A DNA stretch of 64,000 bases from Whitmania pigra (taxonomy: Eukaryota > Annelida > Clitellata > Hirudinida > Haemopidae): positions 2,568,501 through 2,632,500 of the forward strand of contig JAJTWR010000113.1 in assembly GCA_021613335.1 (NCBI GenBank). The letters run 5' to 3'. Position 1 is the stretch's first letter. Each line of letters starts with the position of its first letter. Both the position numbers and the translations under genes were made by a program. The notes below the pieces were generated by a model. The model ran no database searches. It was given only the letters and a program-made list of their open reading frames with translations, and was not told the origin of the DNA. This document shows, one piece after another, positions 14,153-24,396 of this stretch.

Positions 14153-14910
14153 GGCATCGCCATCTGTTCATCTAGTTATGAAACGGCCTTTAATAAAATA
14201 CAAACACACTCTTCGGTGGTGGTTTTCATCGGTCGTTAAACATGTTGGCTGATGCGACTAAGACTAAGCTTGATACTTCTCGTCGATATTGTTTGGTACC
14301 GATACAGTACCGGCATGGACACTCGTTTGATTAACTGATGCTGCCCGACTCCCGAGAGTGTCAGAGTATGCAAGGGTCGAAATGCTCAAAGAAGGGGTTT
14401 AGTTTCCCCTCTGAGGATTCCTGTCGGAGCTCGGAAAGAGATTCACCTATTAGGACATTACATTACTATATATATATCTTATTTCGACAAGATGAATGCA
14501 AAAAGAAAAAGCTATTCTAACGAATGAAAGAAAGGAAACGTGGAAGACTCACTATACAGAAATTGTACAGCTTTTTGTAGAGCAAATAAGTTGGATATCC
14601 GAATGATCCGCAAATTAAAGTTAATTGGGGGAGATTAATTGGCTTCAGATGAGACGAAAAAAAAGGCCGCCTCCTCAAGTTGTGTCTAGGGTTTGACACC
14701 CCCCCCCCTCGGAAAAAAGCTGAAATGATGTCTCTGCTCAAACCGCGAGCAGAGTATGATGAACTCAGTTAACAGCAGTGTTGCAAAAAGTACCACATTT
14801 CAGTAATTAAGTAAAATGATGTGCTGGATACATGCGTTCCATATGTTCCTTCAAGTTTGGCGATGAACCTTCCAATGCTAAACATATATTGTAAGTTTCT
14901 TGAATCGCAA
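14153..14910. other. Unassigned intergenic sequence
   Basis: Contains a GC-richer block at 14200-14450, a short (TA)n tract near 14470 and a C run near 14700. A motif around TGTCGGAGCTC recurs near 24945, so some of this is probably dispersed-repeat sequence. No gene is supported. Confidence 0.35.
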
Positions 14911-15715
14911 TATTTATTTATTTATTTATTTTATTAAGTGGGTAGAGGACCGGAACCTCTTACATGCCCACTATCAAAACAGCAAAACATTGAAAAAAAG
15001 AAACGAGAGGTTCAATCAGTAATAGACGAGAAAAGGAGACAAGTCATATTCATTGAGAAGGGAGGTGAAGCGACTATAGGTGCTAGCTGAGACTAAGCTA
15101 TTAGGTAGTTTATTCCAAATGTTAATAATTCGATTTGTGAAAAAATATTTGGTGTTGTCTATTGCGCAAAAATATGACCTTAGTTTAAATTGATGACCTC
15201 TAGTTGATGAGTAGCTTGCAAAATGAATATGGTTTTTAAGGTGAGTTGATGTTAAATTGTTGATGATCCTGTATAATAAGCAGAGGTCAGCTATTAAACG
15301 GCGATGTTCAAGCGATTTAAGTTGTAGAGCCTTGAGCCGGTCATGGTACTTTAGCTGTCCAACAGCAGGAATGGCCTTGGTAAATTTCTTTTGGATGTTT
15401 TCAATGTTCTCGATCAGGTATTTATGGTGAGGGTTCCAGACCTGACTGCTGTACTCTAGGATTGGTCTGACATATACGCAGAAAGCTTTGGTGAGAAGAT
15501 TCTTGTCCCTGGAGGTGAATGATTTGAGAATCAGTCTTGAGCGGACTGCAGCTTTGTGTGTGATGTTGTCAATGTGAAGCCGGAATTTTAAGTCTGAGTC
15601 TATGATGACACCAAGATCTCTGGTTTGATCAACACTGGTGAGCAGGATATCATTGATGTAGTATTGTTGTGGGCCATTCCTGGAACTGGTTTTAATTGAG
15701 CAATTAATTAAATTG
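14911..15715 (-). mobile_element. 5'-truncated non-LTR retrotransposon (LINE), open RT C-terminus
   Basis: About 230 codons read without a stop on the minus strand, ending with TGA at 15018-15016. Landmarks in order are NCSIKTSSRNG, RDLGVIIDSDLKF, RPILEYSSQVWNP, STRGHQFKLRSYF and IINIWNKLPNSLVSAS, which form the thumb and C-terminal region of a Jockey/CR1-group reverse transcriptase. The 3' end carries a tail of AAAT repeats (14913-14935). The RT catalytic motif and endonuclease are missing, so it cannot move by itself. The intact frame suggests it is younger than the other LINE fragments here. Confidence 0.85.
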
Positions 15716-15824
15716 TGAGATTATAAGCTGGAATCTTATTAATATTTTAGACGATTAAACTTGCCGCTTAATTAAATTTCCTGATAACAATTAAACTCAA
15801 AACGGTCATAAAAACATTCAACCA

Positions 15825-15985
15825 CTAATTTCATTTAATTAAATTTGAAATCAGTTATAGGTTAATGCATTCAATTCATATAAATTATTTTGTAAAAAGG
15901 TACATTGGCTGTTTTGACGGGGCTAATTTGTCACCGGGCTATTTTGTCCTGGGCTTTTTGTCACGGGCTATTTTGACGGGTCACC
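15825..15985 (+). mobile_element. Partial MITE, same family as 21453-21655
   Basis: The last about 160 bp match the right part of the complete copy at 21453, including the repeated GGGCTATTTTG units and the end GACGGGTCACC. The left end was not found. It has landed inside another dispersed repeat: the sequence from 15986 continues as the AATACCGAGTCAACG repeat also seen at 17811. Confidence 0.7.
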
Positions 15986-16025
15986 AATACCGAGTCAACG
16001 CGCCAGGACCAGCCGAGGCACACGA
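15986..16025 (+). repeat. Fragment of dispersed repeat R1
   Basis: Matches part of the repeats at 17751 and 18800 (AATACCGAGTCAACGCGCCAG). Only the segment after the MITE insertion is present. Confidence 0.55.
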
Positions 16026-16149
16026 TCTGACTGAAACAAAGCTAATCGTGCTTTTCGGAGCTTCATTCCCAAAGATTACATATAATCAGCATATTAAAAA
16101 TTTATTATAAAATTTTGAAAAGTTACTATTTACCTTTAAATATTTTTTT

Positions 16150-16262
16150 AATTTCTGTGACGTCACGCAATAGTTAACTCCCCCCTCCTCTGTTACAAAC
16201 AGTCACACTTTCTTAGACCTCCCTCCCCCTCGAGCGTGACGTACTTTATGGACGGCCCCTTA
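16150..16262 (-). mobile_element. Terminal fragment of a DNA transposon/MITE
   Basis: On the minus strand it begins GGGCCGTCCATAAAGTACG, followed by TCACGC, a G-rich run and a GTGACGTCAC block. This end type is widespread in animal genomes and usually marks a MITE. The superfamily cannot be set from this piece. Confidence 0.45.
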
Positions 16263-16528
16263 GCACTCTTAGCACTACATTTTATGGCAATTAATTATTG
16301 TAATTATTGCAACTATTGCATGATAGTAATATTTTCAATTTTAAAAAGATATTTTTAATATGTTTAAATTAATAATTAGTCATAAACTTTCAAAATTTTG
16401 GAAATGATAGGTCATGCGAATTAGAATAGTACCTAGTTGATAAACGCTAAGAATCTTATCGGTTTTGTTTATTTGAGAAGGGCTGTTCTTTGAAATTTTA
16501 TTCGTGAAGCATCGGTGACGCTTGTTAA

Positions 16529-17576
16529 ATGGGCATCAAGCTAAGCATACCGGGATTCAATATTAATAATTACTGTTGGGAAAAATGCCTTAGATATTCG
16601 GGCGAAAAAGAGTTGATTATGGGATCCTGTCCAATTTGTCTTAATAAGCTTTGTCTTTCGAATTTGGCACGTCTGCCTGCATGTAGTCATGAATTCTGTA
16701 AAACGTGCATTGACGAATGGATGTTGGGGTAAGTTTTTCTTAAAACAATTGGATTATTTATTTTACACAAACTAATTTATTGCAATTACATTATTCAAAT
16801 ATAATTTTGATTTAATAAAATTCCTTTTTAGTAAAAAAGATTGTCCAATGTGTAGAGCTGAAATTAAAGAAAAAGCAATCCCTTTGGTATTATCAGTTCC
16901 GCGGTTAGCAATGGATGGTCACTGGGACTGCGTTTTAAGTGAATATAAGTTCATCGAAAAGTACTTGTCAGAGCTAACTAAAGAATGGCAAGAATTGGTG
17001 CAGGCTATGTTCACGTTGACTTACGTCTACGATGTTAAAGGAAGCGAGATATTGAAGTCGGATACTACCAAAATTATTAAGAAAAAAGAAAAAGGTTTTG
17101 TTGTCTTTTCGGAACGAGAAAAAACCAAAGTTATCTTAATCTGCTCCATACCTCAATTTTTAATAAGACTTGCTATTACTGAAAGAGATGATACCCCTAT
17201 CGAGGCAGACAATAAGTATGCCGACAATGTTGTTGAACTTTTGAACAAGCAGTTACAAGCGTGTTGGAAAGTTACACCCCAGCTCTTCAAGAGCTCAGTA
17301 CGTTATATATATGTTCGCAACTTTGAAAATTACACGGTTACCCTGTTCATGAATAGTTACGATCAATCGGCATTTGAAAATTTCCATGTTATTAAGAATC
17401 ACAAAGAAATTTCAGAGTTGAAACACCTCAATTTTGACGAATCCCACTTCAAGCGTCTGGAATATAGTCTATTGGCTGTAAATTTAAATGAATTATATCC
17501 AACTCCTAAACAAGAGCAAGAACGTGCAAATTGTCGTTGTAAGGTGTTGAGCGAGAGCAGCTTTCTTGGTTTTTAA
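16529..17576 (+). CDS. RING-finger protein A (C3HC4) with uncharacterised C-terminal domain
   Basis: Two exons, 16529-16728 and 16832-17576, joined in phase 2 with GT-AG ends, give 314 aa. The RING is C34-x2-C37, C52-x-H54, C57-x2-C60 and C71-x2-C74, of the C3HC4 type, which usually recruits ubiquitin-conjugating enzymes. The intron splits the RING just before the last cysteine pair. After the RING come about 235 residues I do not recognise, including KYADNVVELLNKQLQACWKV, and a Cys-rich end (NCRCKV). There is no transmembrane segment or signal peptide. The gene has a close relative on the same strand (21879-22923), so an E3 ligase role is inferred from the RING alone. A later in-frame Met at residue 31 directly precedes the RING and could be an alternative start. 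Flanking DNA is transposon-rich. Confidence 0.8.
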
Positions 17577-17580
17577 TAAA
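17575..17580 (+). terminator. Poly(A) hexamer overlapping the RING-A stop codon
   Basis: AATAAA begins on the last two bases of the TAA stop codon at 17574-17576. If used, the 3' UTR would be only about 15-25 bases. Confidence 0.35.
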
Positions 17581-17750
17581 ATTGCTAATCACAGATTGCA
17601 TCTGAATTGATTTGTTTTCAGATAACAAATTGTTACGAATTTTATTTTATTTATTTTATTTCAAAATTCAATTATTCAAATAATTCAAAAAAATTTAAAT
17701 ATTATTTCAATTTCAATTAATTGGATGTAGGTAGATAGGAAGTTATATTA

Positions 17751-17860
17751 ACGTCCGTTGAATAACGAGATTATTTGGTTTCAAAGCGATTCCCGGTTGT
17801 ACTGCAATACCGAGTCAACGCACCAGACTAGCCAGGACTAGACGAGGCACCCCTAGTTTA
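17751..17860 (+). repeat. Dispersed repeat R1, copy 1
   Basis: Shares ordered blocks with 18800-18925: CGTCCGTT, TTTCAAAGC, CCCRGTTGTACTGCAA and CGAGTCAAYGC. No coding frame or clear ends were seen, so its class is unknown. Confidence 0.55.
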
Positions 17861-17921
17861 CAAAAACAGCCTTACTTCAACATCCTGGAGACCTATAAAA
17901 CTAGAAATTTATGATAAGCCC

Positions 17922-17962
17922 GTGTGTGTGTGTGTGTGGTGTGTGTGTGTGTGTGTGTGTGT
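17922..17962. repeat. (GT)n microsatellite
   Basis: About 20 GT dinucleotides with one interruption. Confidence 0.9.
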
Positions 17963-18100
17963 GAATTTCATTTCAAGTTCTTGAATCTTGAATCAAGTGC
18001 TGTTGCAATACTTAGCCAACTTAAATTAAAATTTTTCTGGCGTTTTCAAAGATCGTCACTAAAAGCCTTCTGTAACCTAACCACATAAGTTGGGTTATCA

Positions 18101-18321
18101 TCAGACACGGTCATGGTAAGCAAAAGACTTCCTGCCGACTTCTGTGAAAAAGTACTTAGGCATCCAATCTTTGTTAAGTGCGACACTCGCTGTCAACTTT
18201 ACGTTTCTTGTAGTGAGATATTGCGGCGGGATGTGGACGAGGGCCACATTACCATATAGGACCAGAAACAGTCTACGGACCAATCAAAATTCCGTCGCGA
18301 GCCGTATGTTGCCCGTCCCTG
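18101..18321 (-). mobile_element. hAT transposon remnant, 5' end and N-terminal coding fragment
   Basis: The minus strand begins at 18321 with CAGGGACGGGCAACATACGG, a typical hAT terminus. The following frame ends with LNKDWMPKYFFTEVGRKSF, like the N-terminus of hAT transposases related to GTF2IRD2 and ZBED proteins. The rest of the transposase is missing. Confidence 0.6.
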
Positions 18322-18329
18322 AACTAGTG

Positions 18330-19369
18330 TACCATATACAAATAAGCATTGTAAGCGCTCAATCGAACATTAAATGATTTGAGAGAAAATGACAAACTCT
18401 GGTGGCGGGCTTTTTTATTGTCTGGCGATTTTAGACAAACTCTACCAGTTATAACACACTCAACAACTGCTGATGAATTAAATGCATTTATCAAATTATC
18501 AAGTAGCTGGGCTATTTAGAAAGAGGATAATTTCACATCCCTTGACGGGTCGCCAGTTGAATGCCGCTGATGTACATCCTGCGGCGAAAGATCATTAATG
18601 AGATTTTACGATTTGAATGAGGATAATGAGGAGGGTCAAAATATTACTGTCATGGAATTTTGCTGCTTACTGACGTCCGTGAGTTAGGACAAGTGACGTA
18701 TAAAAGCCGACTCGCAAGCATCGACTTATGATAGGTGCCTAACTCCATTCCTTAACTGGATAATTAGGGAGGTGAACCAGACTAAAGAGGACTAGACCAT
18801 GCGTCCGTTAATTAACGAAACTATTTGATTAAGGACTACCTACTCAATTTCAAAGCCGTTCCCAGTTGTACTGCAACTGTCGAGTCAATGCGCCTGAGTA
18901 GCCAGAATCAACTGAGCCACTCCTTTATCATAAAATAAAAATTTTTGCAAATCAATATCCTTCGCTGGAGGATGCCAAAAAACGATGTCACTATTCGGTA
19001 GGGTTACCAGTACTAACTTCGTCATCGCCAGGAATGGTAGTCCCTAGTGGCGGATTTAGGGAGAGCCAGGGAAGGCCATGCCTCCGTCATTTTAAAGTCC
19101 ATGAAAAAAAGCTAAAATCCACCGATAACCTTTGACCTACATGCTTATGCATAATACGTATGCACGTGCGCAAGAACGTTCCACACATTTCAAGTTTGAA
19201 AGTCATAAGTAAGGATGTATGTTTTGAATATTCTTCAAGTTCTATTTGTTAAATTTAACTGGAATTTTTTAGGATGTTTGCACACAATAAAACGATGTCA
19301 CGTATAAAATTGAGTGATATTGGACTTATATTTAACTGGTTATCAAGAAACTATGGTGTGTCCACACTG
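18330..19369. other. Unassigned repeat-rich spacer
   Basis: Includes R1 copy 2 at 18800-18925 and, near 19028, a TAGTGGCGGATTTAGGG start like the MITE at 30341. The rest shows no coding frame. Confidence 0.4.
18800..18925 (+). repeat. Dispersed repeat R1, copy 2
   Basis: Direct repeat of 17751-17860, with an insertion or divergence after the CGTCCGTT block. Both copies flank the space downstream of RING-A. Confidence 0.55.
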
Positions 19370-19450
19370 GGTGACCCGTAAAAATAGGCACCCCGTCATA
19401 ACTGTCCGGCGTCAAAATAGCTCAGGACGAAATATCCCCGTCATAACATC
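19370..19450 (+). mobile_element. Partial MITE, left end, same family as 21453-21655
   Basis: Begins GGTGACCCGTAAAAATAGG and continues with CACCCCGTCATAACTGTCCGG, as in the left inverted repeat of the complete copy. No right end follows. Confidence 0.65.
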
Positions 19451-20034
19451 CCATAACGTCAAGATTTCAGGAAATTTAAAGTGGAAAATTTTAAATTTAT
19501 CGTTTAAAATATTATTAGGATTCCAGCTAAGCTCTCAGTTTCTGTTGTCCCCATTCATGGACTTTTCAGGTTGGCATTTAATAAAACTTATCGATTGACA
19601 AGCAGCAAATGCGAGCTGCACAAAGTGTATCAGACACTTTGAGAAATTACCACCGGCCCCATGAAATGCGCCGCGCCTAGAAATGTAAAAAAACATGTTT
19701 TTTTGGTCCAAGTTTTTTATGTGTTTTTTATGAGTTTTTTATGTTTTTTTTTGTTTTTTTTAAATTTGTTGAAAAGTGATGGTTCATGATTAGTTAAACA
19801 AGTTTATTGCAACATAAGTAAAAATTAATACAAAACTAGAGCAACAGTGCTAATTTAAATCAAGTTTTGAGTCCATTTCACTAAATAGTCTTCTACTTTA
19901 GAGTTGTAATTATCTTCTGAAGAAGCTTACAGCTTTAAGTTTTGGGGAATAAAAACCAGTTTTGTAGCCCTGTTTGTGGTGAGTTGGTTCCGTTTATCAT
20001 TTTGGATAAATGAATATGCACTGAAACACTGGGT

Positions 20035-21130
20035 ATACTTAAGAAAGACTTTAACAAGTTATTCAAATGGGCAGAAGATTGGCAGATGCTTTTCAACGTA
20101 AGCAAATGCTCCATTATGCATATGGGATGCAAAATCACGAAAGTTGAATATGTATTTGGAGGAAGCATTCTGGATCAGTCTAATCATGAAAGGGATCTGA
20201 GGGTAATAATGCAGAAAAATGGAAAAGCATCTCAACAGTGCATGGAAGTTGCTAAAAAAGCAAACAGAGTACTTGGAATGATAGAGTACTCAAACATAGA
20301 CGTTTAATTACTGATCTTTGCTTTCTGTTTAAATTATTGAATGGTCTTGTGAATAGTGATCTTTTAAATTTTGTTCAATTTGCACAGTACAATCGAACAT
20401 GGGGACACCGCTTTAAGTTACGTACGAGGAAGTGTTCGGCAAAGTGCTGCTAAAAAAATTTTTTTGAACAGAGTTGTTGCGGTCTGGAATTCCCTACCAG
20501 ATGAGGTGGTATCTGCTGGCACTTTCTCCCGTTTCAGAGCATTAATCCTCGAGATAGATTTTTCGGAATTTTTAACAATTACAGACTAATCTGTAACCTG
20601 CTTTTCCTCGCTCGATGTTGTATTGGTTATATTGTTTCTTCTGAGGCTGGTCGTATTAGTGGCTGTTCAGCCCTTCGACCGGTTAAATAAATAAATAAAT
20701 AAATAAAGAGAACATTAGTGAGTACGGACAAGTATGTAATATTGAGATTGTATAAGGCATTAGTAAAGCCACATCTTGAGTACTGTGTGCAAGTGTGGAA
20801 CCTTCATTTGAGAAAGGATGTAGAAGTGTTGGAAAGAGTACAAAAAAGGGCAACTAGGATGATAGAAAGCTGGAAAGCTTGGAAAGCTGAGTTACGAGGA
20901 AAGATTAAGTAGATGTAAATTAACAACTCAGGAAAAGAGAAGAAATAGAGGGGACCTCATCGAGGCATTCAAAATTTTATCGGGAAGGGAAGGCTTTTTG
21001 CCTGAACAGTTTTTCGAAGCCACAAAAAGTGCTTCTACCAGAGGGCACAATTTTAAATTATGTAGGAAGGCATCGGAAAACTTAAAAAATAATTATTTCA
21101 GGACAAGGGTGGTTTCTTTAGAACATCAAA
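20035..21130 (+). mobile_element. LINE A (RT fragment) split by LINE B
   Basis: Frames at 20041-20276 and 20706-21130 join as one reverse-transcriptase C-terminus: WAEDWQMLFNVSKCSIMHMG, SNHERDLRVIMQKNGKAS, then RTLVSTDKYVILRLYKALV, KPHLEYCVQVWN and STRGHNFKLCRKASENL. The break falls between GMI and RTLV, where LINE B is inserted. Same family as 13436-13725. Confidence 0.8.
20277..20707 (+). mobile_element. LINE B fragment nested in LINE A
   Basis: The frame gives LKHRRLITDLCFLFKLLNGL, LRTRKCSAKCC and VVAVWNSLPDEVVSAGTFSR, the 3' end of a non-LTR RT, followed by a short 3' UTR and a TAAA-repeat tail at 20688-20707. It is heavily 5'-truncated. The target duplication is blurred because the tail resembles the target. 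Confidence 0.75.
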
Positions 21131-21452
21131 ACTTCATTTTTAAAGTTATAAATTTTTTGTTTTGTTTTTTATGTTTTTTTGTGTTTTTTTTTGTGATGAA
21201 ATATTTCAAAAAGAACAAAACATTTTGAAATAAAACAATTGAAATATTTCACGCTTACATCTCTAGCCGCGCCTTTGCTAGTTAATAATTCGAACTACAT
21301 CTGAAAAGAAAGATGTCACCATTCTAGAAATTGATGACTAATGAAACAACTAGCAGCTAGGAAAGCACCCAACCTTTTCATGAACCCAAAATTTCATTTT
21401 TAAAAATAAATAAAAACGCCGATAAATGTTTTGTCTAAAGGTCTATTCAGTA

Positions 21453-21655
21453 CGGCACCCCGTCATAATAGCCCGGCGACAAAATAGCCCCGTCAAAATA
21501 GCACCATCAAAACATAAAACTCATTTCATTTAATCAAATTTGAAATAAGTTATAGGTTAATGTATCAACTCATATAAATATTTTTTTATAAAGATACATT
21601 GACGGGGATGTTTTGACGGGGCTATTTTGTCGCTGGGCTATTTTGACGGGTCACC
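21453..21655. mobile_element. Complete 203-bp MITE with 8-bp target duplication
   Basis: Terminal inverted repeats of about 47 bp (left CACCCCGTCATAATAGCCC, right reverse complement GACCCGTCAAAATAGCCC) flank an AT-rich core. ATTCAGTA is duplicated exactly on each side (21445-21452 and 21656-21663). Each arm holds short repeats of a GGGCTATTTTG unit. An 8-bp duplication fits hAT, P or Zisupton-like groups; the ends do not look like standard hAT ends. Confidence 0.85.
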
Positions 21656-21878
21656 ATTCAGTATATAATCAACTTTCCCGTACCAATTTTGAAAATCATA
21701 CACAAATTTAATATTTTAAACGTAACATGAAATTACCATTACTGTTTTTTTCATTAACGTTAAATTTAGAAAATGAAGTCATTTTTAACGGTCTTTAAAA
21801 TTTAGTTTTTTTTTATTTAATAACAAAAGGATCAAAGATCTAAACAACTAAATCATCGATCATTCATATTTATGCACG

Positions 21879-22923
21879 ATGTCTCGTAAAAGAAGTGCGA
21901 CTGCGGCTTTTCATAAAAACGATAGTAATTTGTTCCTTAGATATTGCAGAGAAATAAATTGTAGAGGAATGGAAGTAAATGTGGAGGTCCATGAAAGCAT
22001 GGAACTAGAATGCCCAATTTGTCTTACTCCATTCGAATCAGAAAAAAGAGTAATCAGACTGAATAAATGTAGGCATGTTTTTTGTCCGATTTGCATTTAT
22101 AGATGGATGAAAAAGTAAGTGAATAGCCAGTTTTCTGATTTTCCTTGCCATTTATAACATTTCTTGTGGACGTCACTTGACATTTTATATTAAACATGTT
22201 TTCAGAAGAAAAGATTGCCCAAAGTGTAGGCAAGGCTTTACTCATTTAGTTTTTCTCAATAAGCCTATAACTCTGGAAATGAATTGGGACGATTTGAGAG
22301 TGCATCGGCTCTGCATTGTCGATTATCATCCTCTCGTCATGACATACGTAAATGATTTCAACACTAAATGGATAAACTTAATACAACGCATGAAATGGCT
22401 GATAAATAATGGTTGCTTAGGAATTGAACATTTGATCTTGAGCAAGAAACAACTGGTGACGAAAACAAAGAACTTCATTATTGTAAAGTCAAATGAAGAC
22501 AAACTACAGGTTGTTTTTTGCTGTTTATTGCCCAATTTATCGATAAGACTTGTAATCACAGAGAACGCCGAAACCGAGGTCGAGGTCGATGACGAATATG
22601 CTGACGAAGTAGTTGAATATTTGAACAAACAGTTCCATGCATGTTGGAGAGTTACGTCTCAACTCATGAGCATTAACACATTGGATCGTATCTTTATTCG
22701 CAAGTTCAAAAACTATACCGCGCGCCTGCTTATCAGTGGTTGCAATAATTATAAATTGGCAACGTTTCACAAGGCTCCCATGGAAAGTCAGCTGAAAATG
22801 GTGAAAAGGTGTAATTTCAACTCTGATAAGTACGAGCAGTTGAGGTTTGAGTTTCCTTCGGTGAAAATTACCAGCTTGTCATCTAAAAATCTCCAGGATA
22901 TGAAGTGTTCTTGTAAACATTAA
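21879..22923 (+). CDS. RING-finger protein B (C3HC4), paralog of RING-A
   Basis: Two exons, 21879-22114 and 22206-22923, joined in phase 2 at the same place in the RING as RING-A, give 317 aa. Zinc ligands are C45, C48, C64, H66, C69, C72, C83 and C86. The C-terminal region aligns with RING-A, for example EYADEVVEYLNKQFHACWRV against KYADNVVELLNKQLQACWKV, preceded in both by an IRLxITE segment, and it too ends with Cys-rich residues (MKCSCKH). Shared intron and co-orientation indicate DNA-level duplication, not retroposition. The N-terminus (MSRKRSA) is basic and unlike RING-A. Function beyond a likely E3 ligase RING is unknown. AATAAA at 22995-23000 is a plausible poly(A) signal. Confidence 0.8.
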
Positions 22924-23739
22924 ATTATACAACTTTCAACTTTTTTTCTTTGACTAAAGCGAAAATTTTTTTAGTTCAATGTCTAGTGTATTACAATAAA
23001 ACATGAGTTACAATTGTGTAATTTGCAATTTCATAAAAATAACCTGATTTGCAAATGTGATGCCACAGGAGAGGGACGTTAAACTGACGGCCTATGGTCC
23101 AGATCTGGTAAGTCAAGAAATGGTCCAGATCTGTTAAGTCAAGAAATGGTCATTTGCTTCATAAATGTGTCGCAGTCTACCGATACGTTGTACACTTGCT
23201 TACTTGCGATATTTAAGATTTTAATTGAGCCTGCTCCATCAATCGATGAACTTTTGTTCAAATGTAATGAAAATGACATTCATTAGATTTAATGTTTAAA
23301 CTGCGTACAAGTAGGATTGAGTATTTAAAAATGAAATGTTTCATTAACGACGGTTGCGTAGATTAGGACGGTCGGATGGAATATTTGGTCCCATGTCTAA
23401 CTTATAATATTCGTGTACAATTAACGTAAGGGGGAATGTATAAAAAGTGAACATGAAACTAGCTTTGCGCGATTAATGAGTTGATTTTCGGGTGTGAAAA
23501 TAAATAACGGTTGACTCGAGCATTAAATTTGCTTACATGCTTTTTTGTTATAATCGTCGCTAAAATTAATTGTTCTATTTGTTCGATGCGCTTGTAGTTA
23601 CTTGTTTGTAGTAACACTAAAACACAGTAGCCGAGCTGATGTTCGATGAGTAGAGGTCCTACCCAGACAGAACATCATGCAGTTGGATGGAACCACCTGC
23701 CAAAATGGTCCCAGGCATGCTCATAAGTCAGAGCCGCTA
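22924..23739. other. Intergenic downstream of RING-B
   Basis: Holds the RING-B poly(A) signal and a 26-bp unit containing GGTCCAGATCTG, repeated about 2.3 times at 23094-23149. No gene was recognised. Confidence 0.4.
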
Positions 23740-24100
23740 TGATTAACCAGGAAAGGAGGCGAAAAGTGGAACAAGATCGAGTCACGAGGGCGGTTCAGCA
23801 ATCACAGCAGGGTAAGTGGGAAAAGTGGTGCAACGATCCCTTACCTGTAGCGACATATGGAAGATATCCCTGCTCCGACTTGCTTTCGAGATAAGGTCAG
23901 TTGTCTTCCAGGGACAATTTGCAGAAGTGGGGTTTGGTGGAAGACACCAAGTTCGGGCTCTGGCTGGACCGAGACACTGCATCCCCTACTCAACAGTTTC
24001 ACGTATGCTCTTGCCAACGGTCCACATGGCGACATAACCAGTCTTGATATGGTCTCTAATCATCCTCCTTGCATTCAAGCTCATCTCTTTTTGATTTTCA
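23740..24100 (+). mobile_element. LINE C-terminal fragment
   Basis: The interrupted plus frame reads GKWEKWCNDPLP, LQKWGLVEDTKFG and RSTWRHNQ. This matches the C-terminal segment of RT-encoding LINEs in which a Cys-rich motif precedes a YxWRHNQVL block. Stops are frequent. Confidence 0.5.
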
Positions 24101-24273
24101 CAAATCAAACTTTTATTTATGCAGAAACCTCGTTCAAGAGATGCCTGACCATGACTCAAAGTTAGCAAAACTTTTACTCCCTCCATATCAATGCATAATC
24201 ATCACAACTGCCTATGTGCTCCTTGAAGAAAATATCAAGTCTTTGCTCCCTTATTTAAGAATTAAGAACTGTC

Positions 24274-24383
24274 AACAAATTGTTTTATTAACGTCCGATT
24301 ATTAGGTGCTCCCGCAGCAGGGTTCGAATACGCGCTGCCATCGTGAGAGACTTAGCCTTAACCATTAGGCCATGCAGTCGCAC
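24274..24383 (-). mobile_element. tRNA-derived SINE with 13-bp target duplication
   Basis: The minus strand has an A-box-like TGGCCTAATGG and a B-box-like TTCGAACCC 40-50 bp apart, as in a tRNA-derived pol III promoter, followed by a short AT-rich tail. ATTAAGAACTGTC is duplicated exactly on both sides (24261-24273 and 24384-24396). Total length is 110 bp. Confidence 0.8.
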
Positions 24384-24396
24384 ATTAAGAACTGTC

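Larger units (their letters stand above)
19678..21265. mobile_element. hAT element with perfect 8-bp target duplication, hosting two LINEs
   Basis: The element starts TAGAAATGTAA and ends, in reverse complement, TAGAGATGTAA. It is flanked on both sides by GCCGCGCC (19670-19677 and 21266-21273), an 8-bp duplication typical of hAT. Poly-T-rich subterminal tracts containing TTTTTTATG lie at both ends. No transposase is left; the interior is occupied by LINE sequence. Confidence 0.75.

Noticed and set aside
14100..14420. Solo LTR of a retrotransposon
   Set aside because: No TG...CA ends, no duplication and no primer-binding site could be shown; part fits a hAT tip instead.
24274..24383. Genuine tRNA gene
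   Set aside because: A and B boxes are present but a proper cloverleaf with paired acceptor stem was not found, and flanking 13-bp duplications mark it as a SINE.
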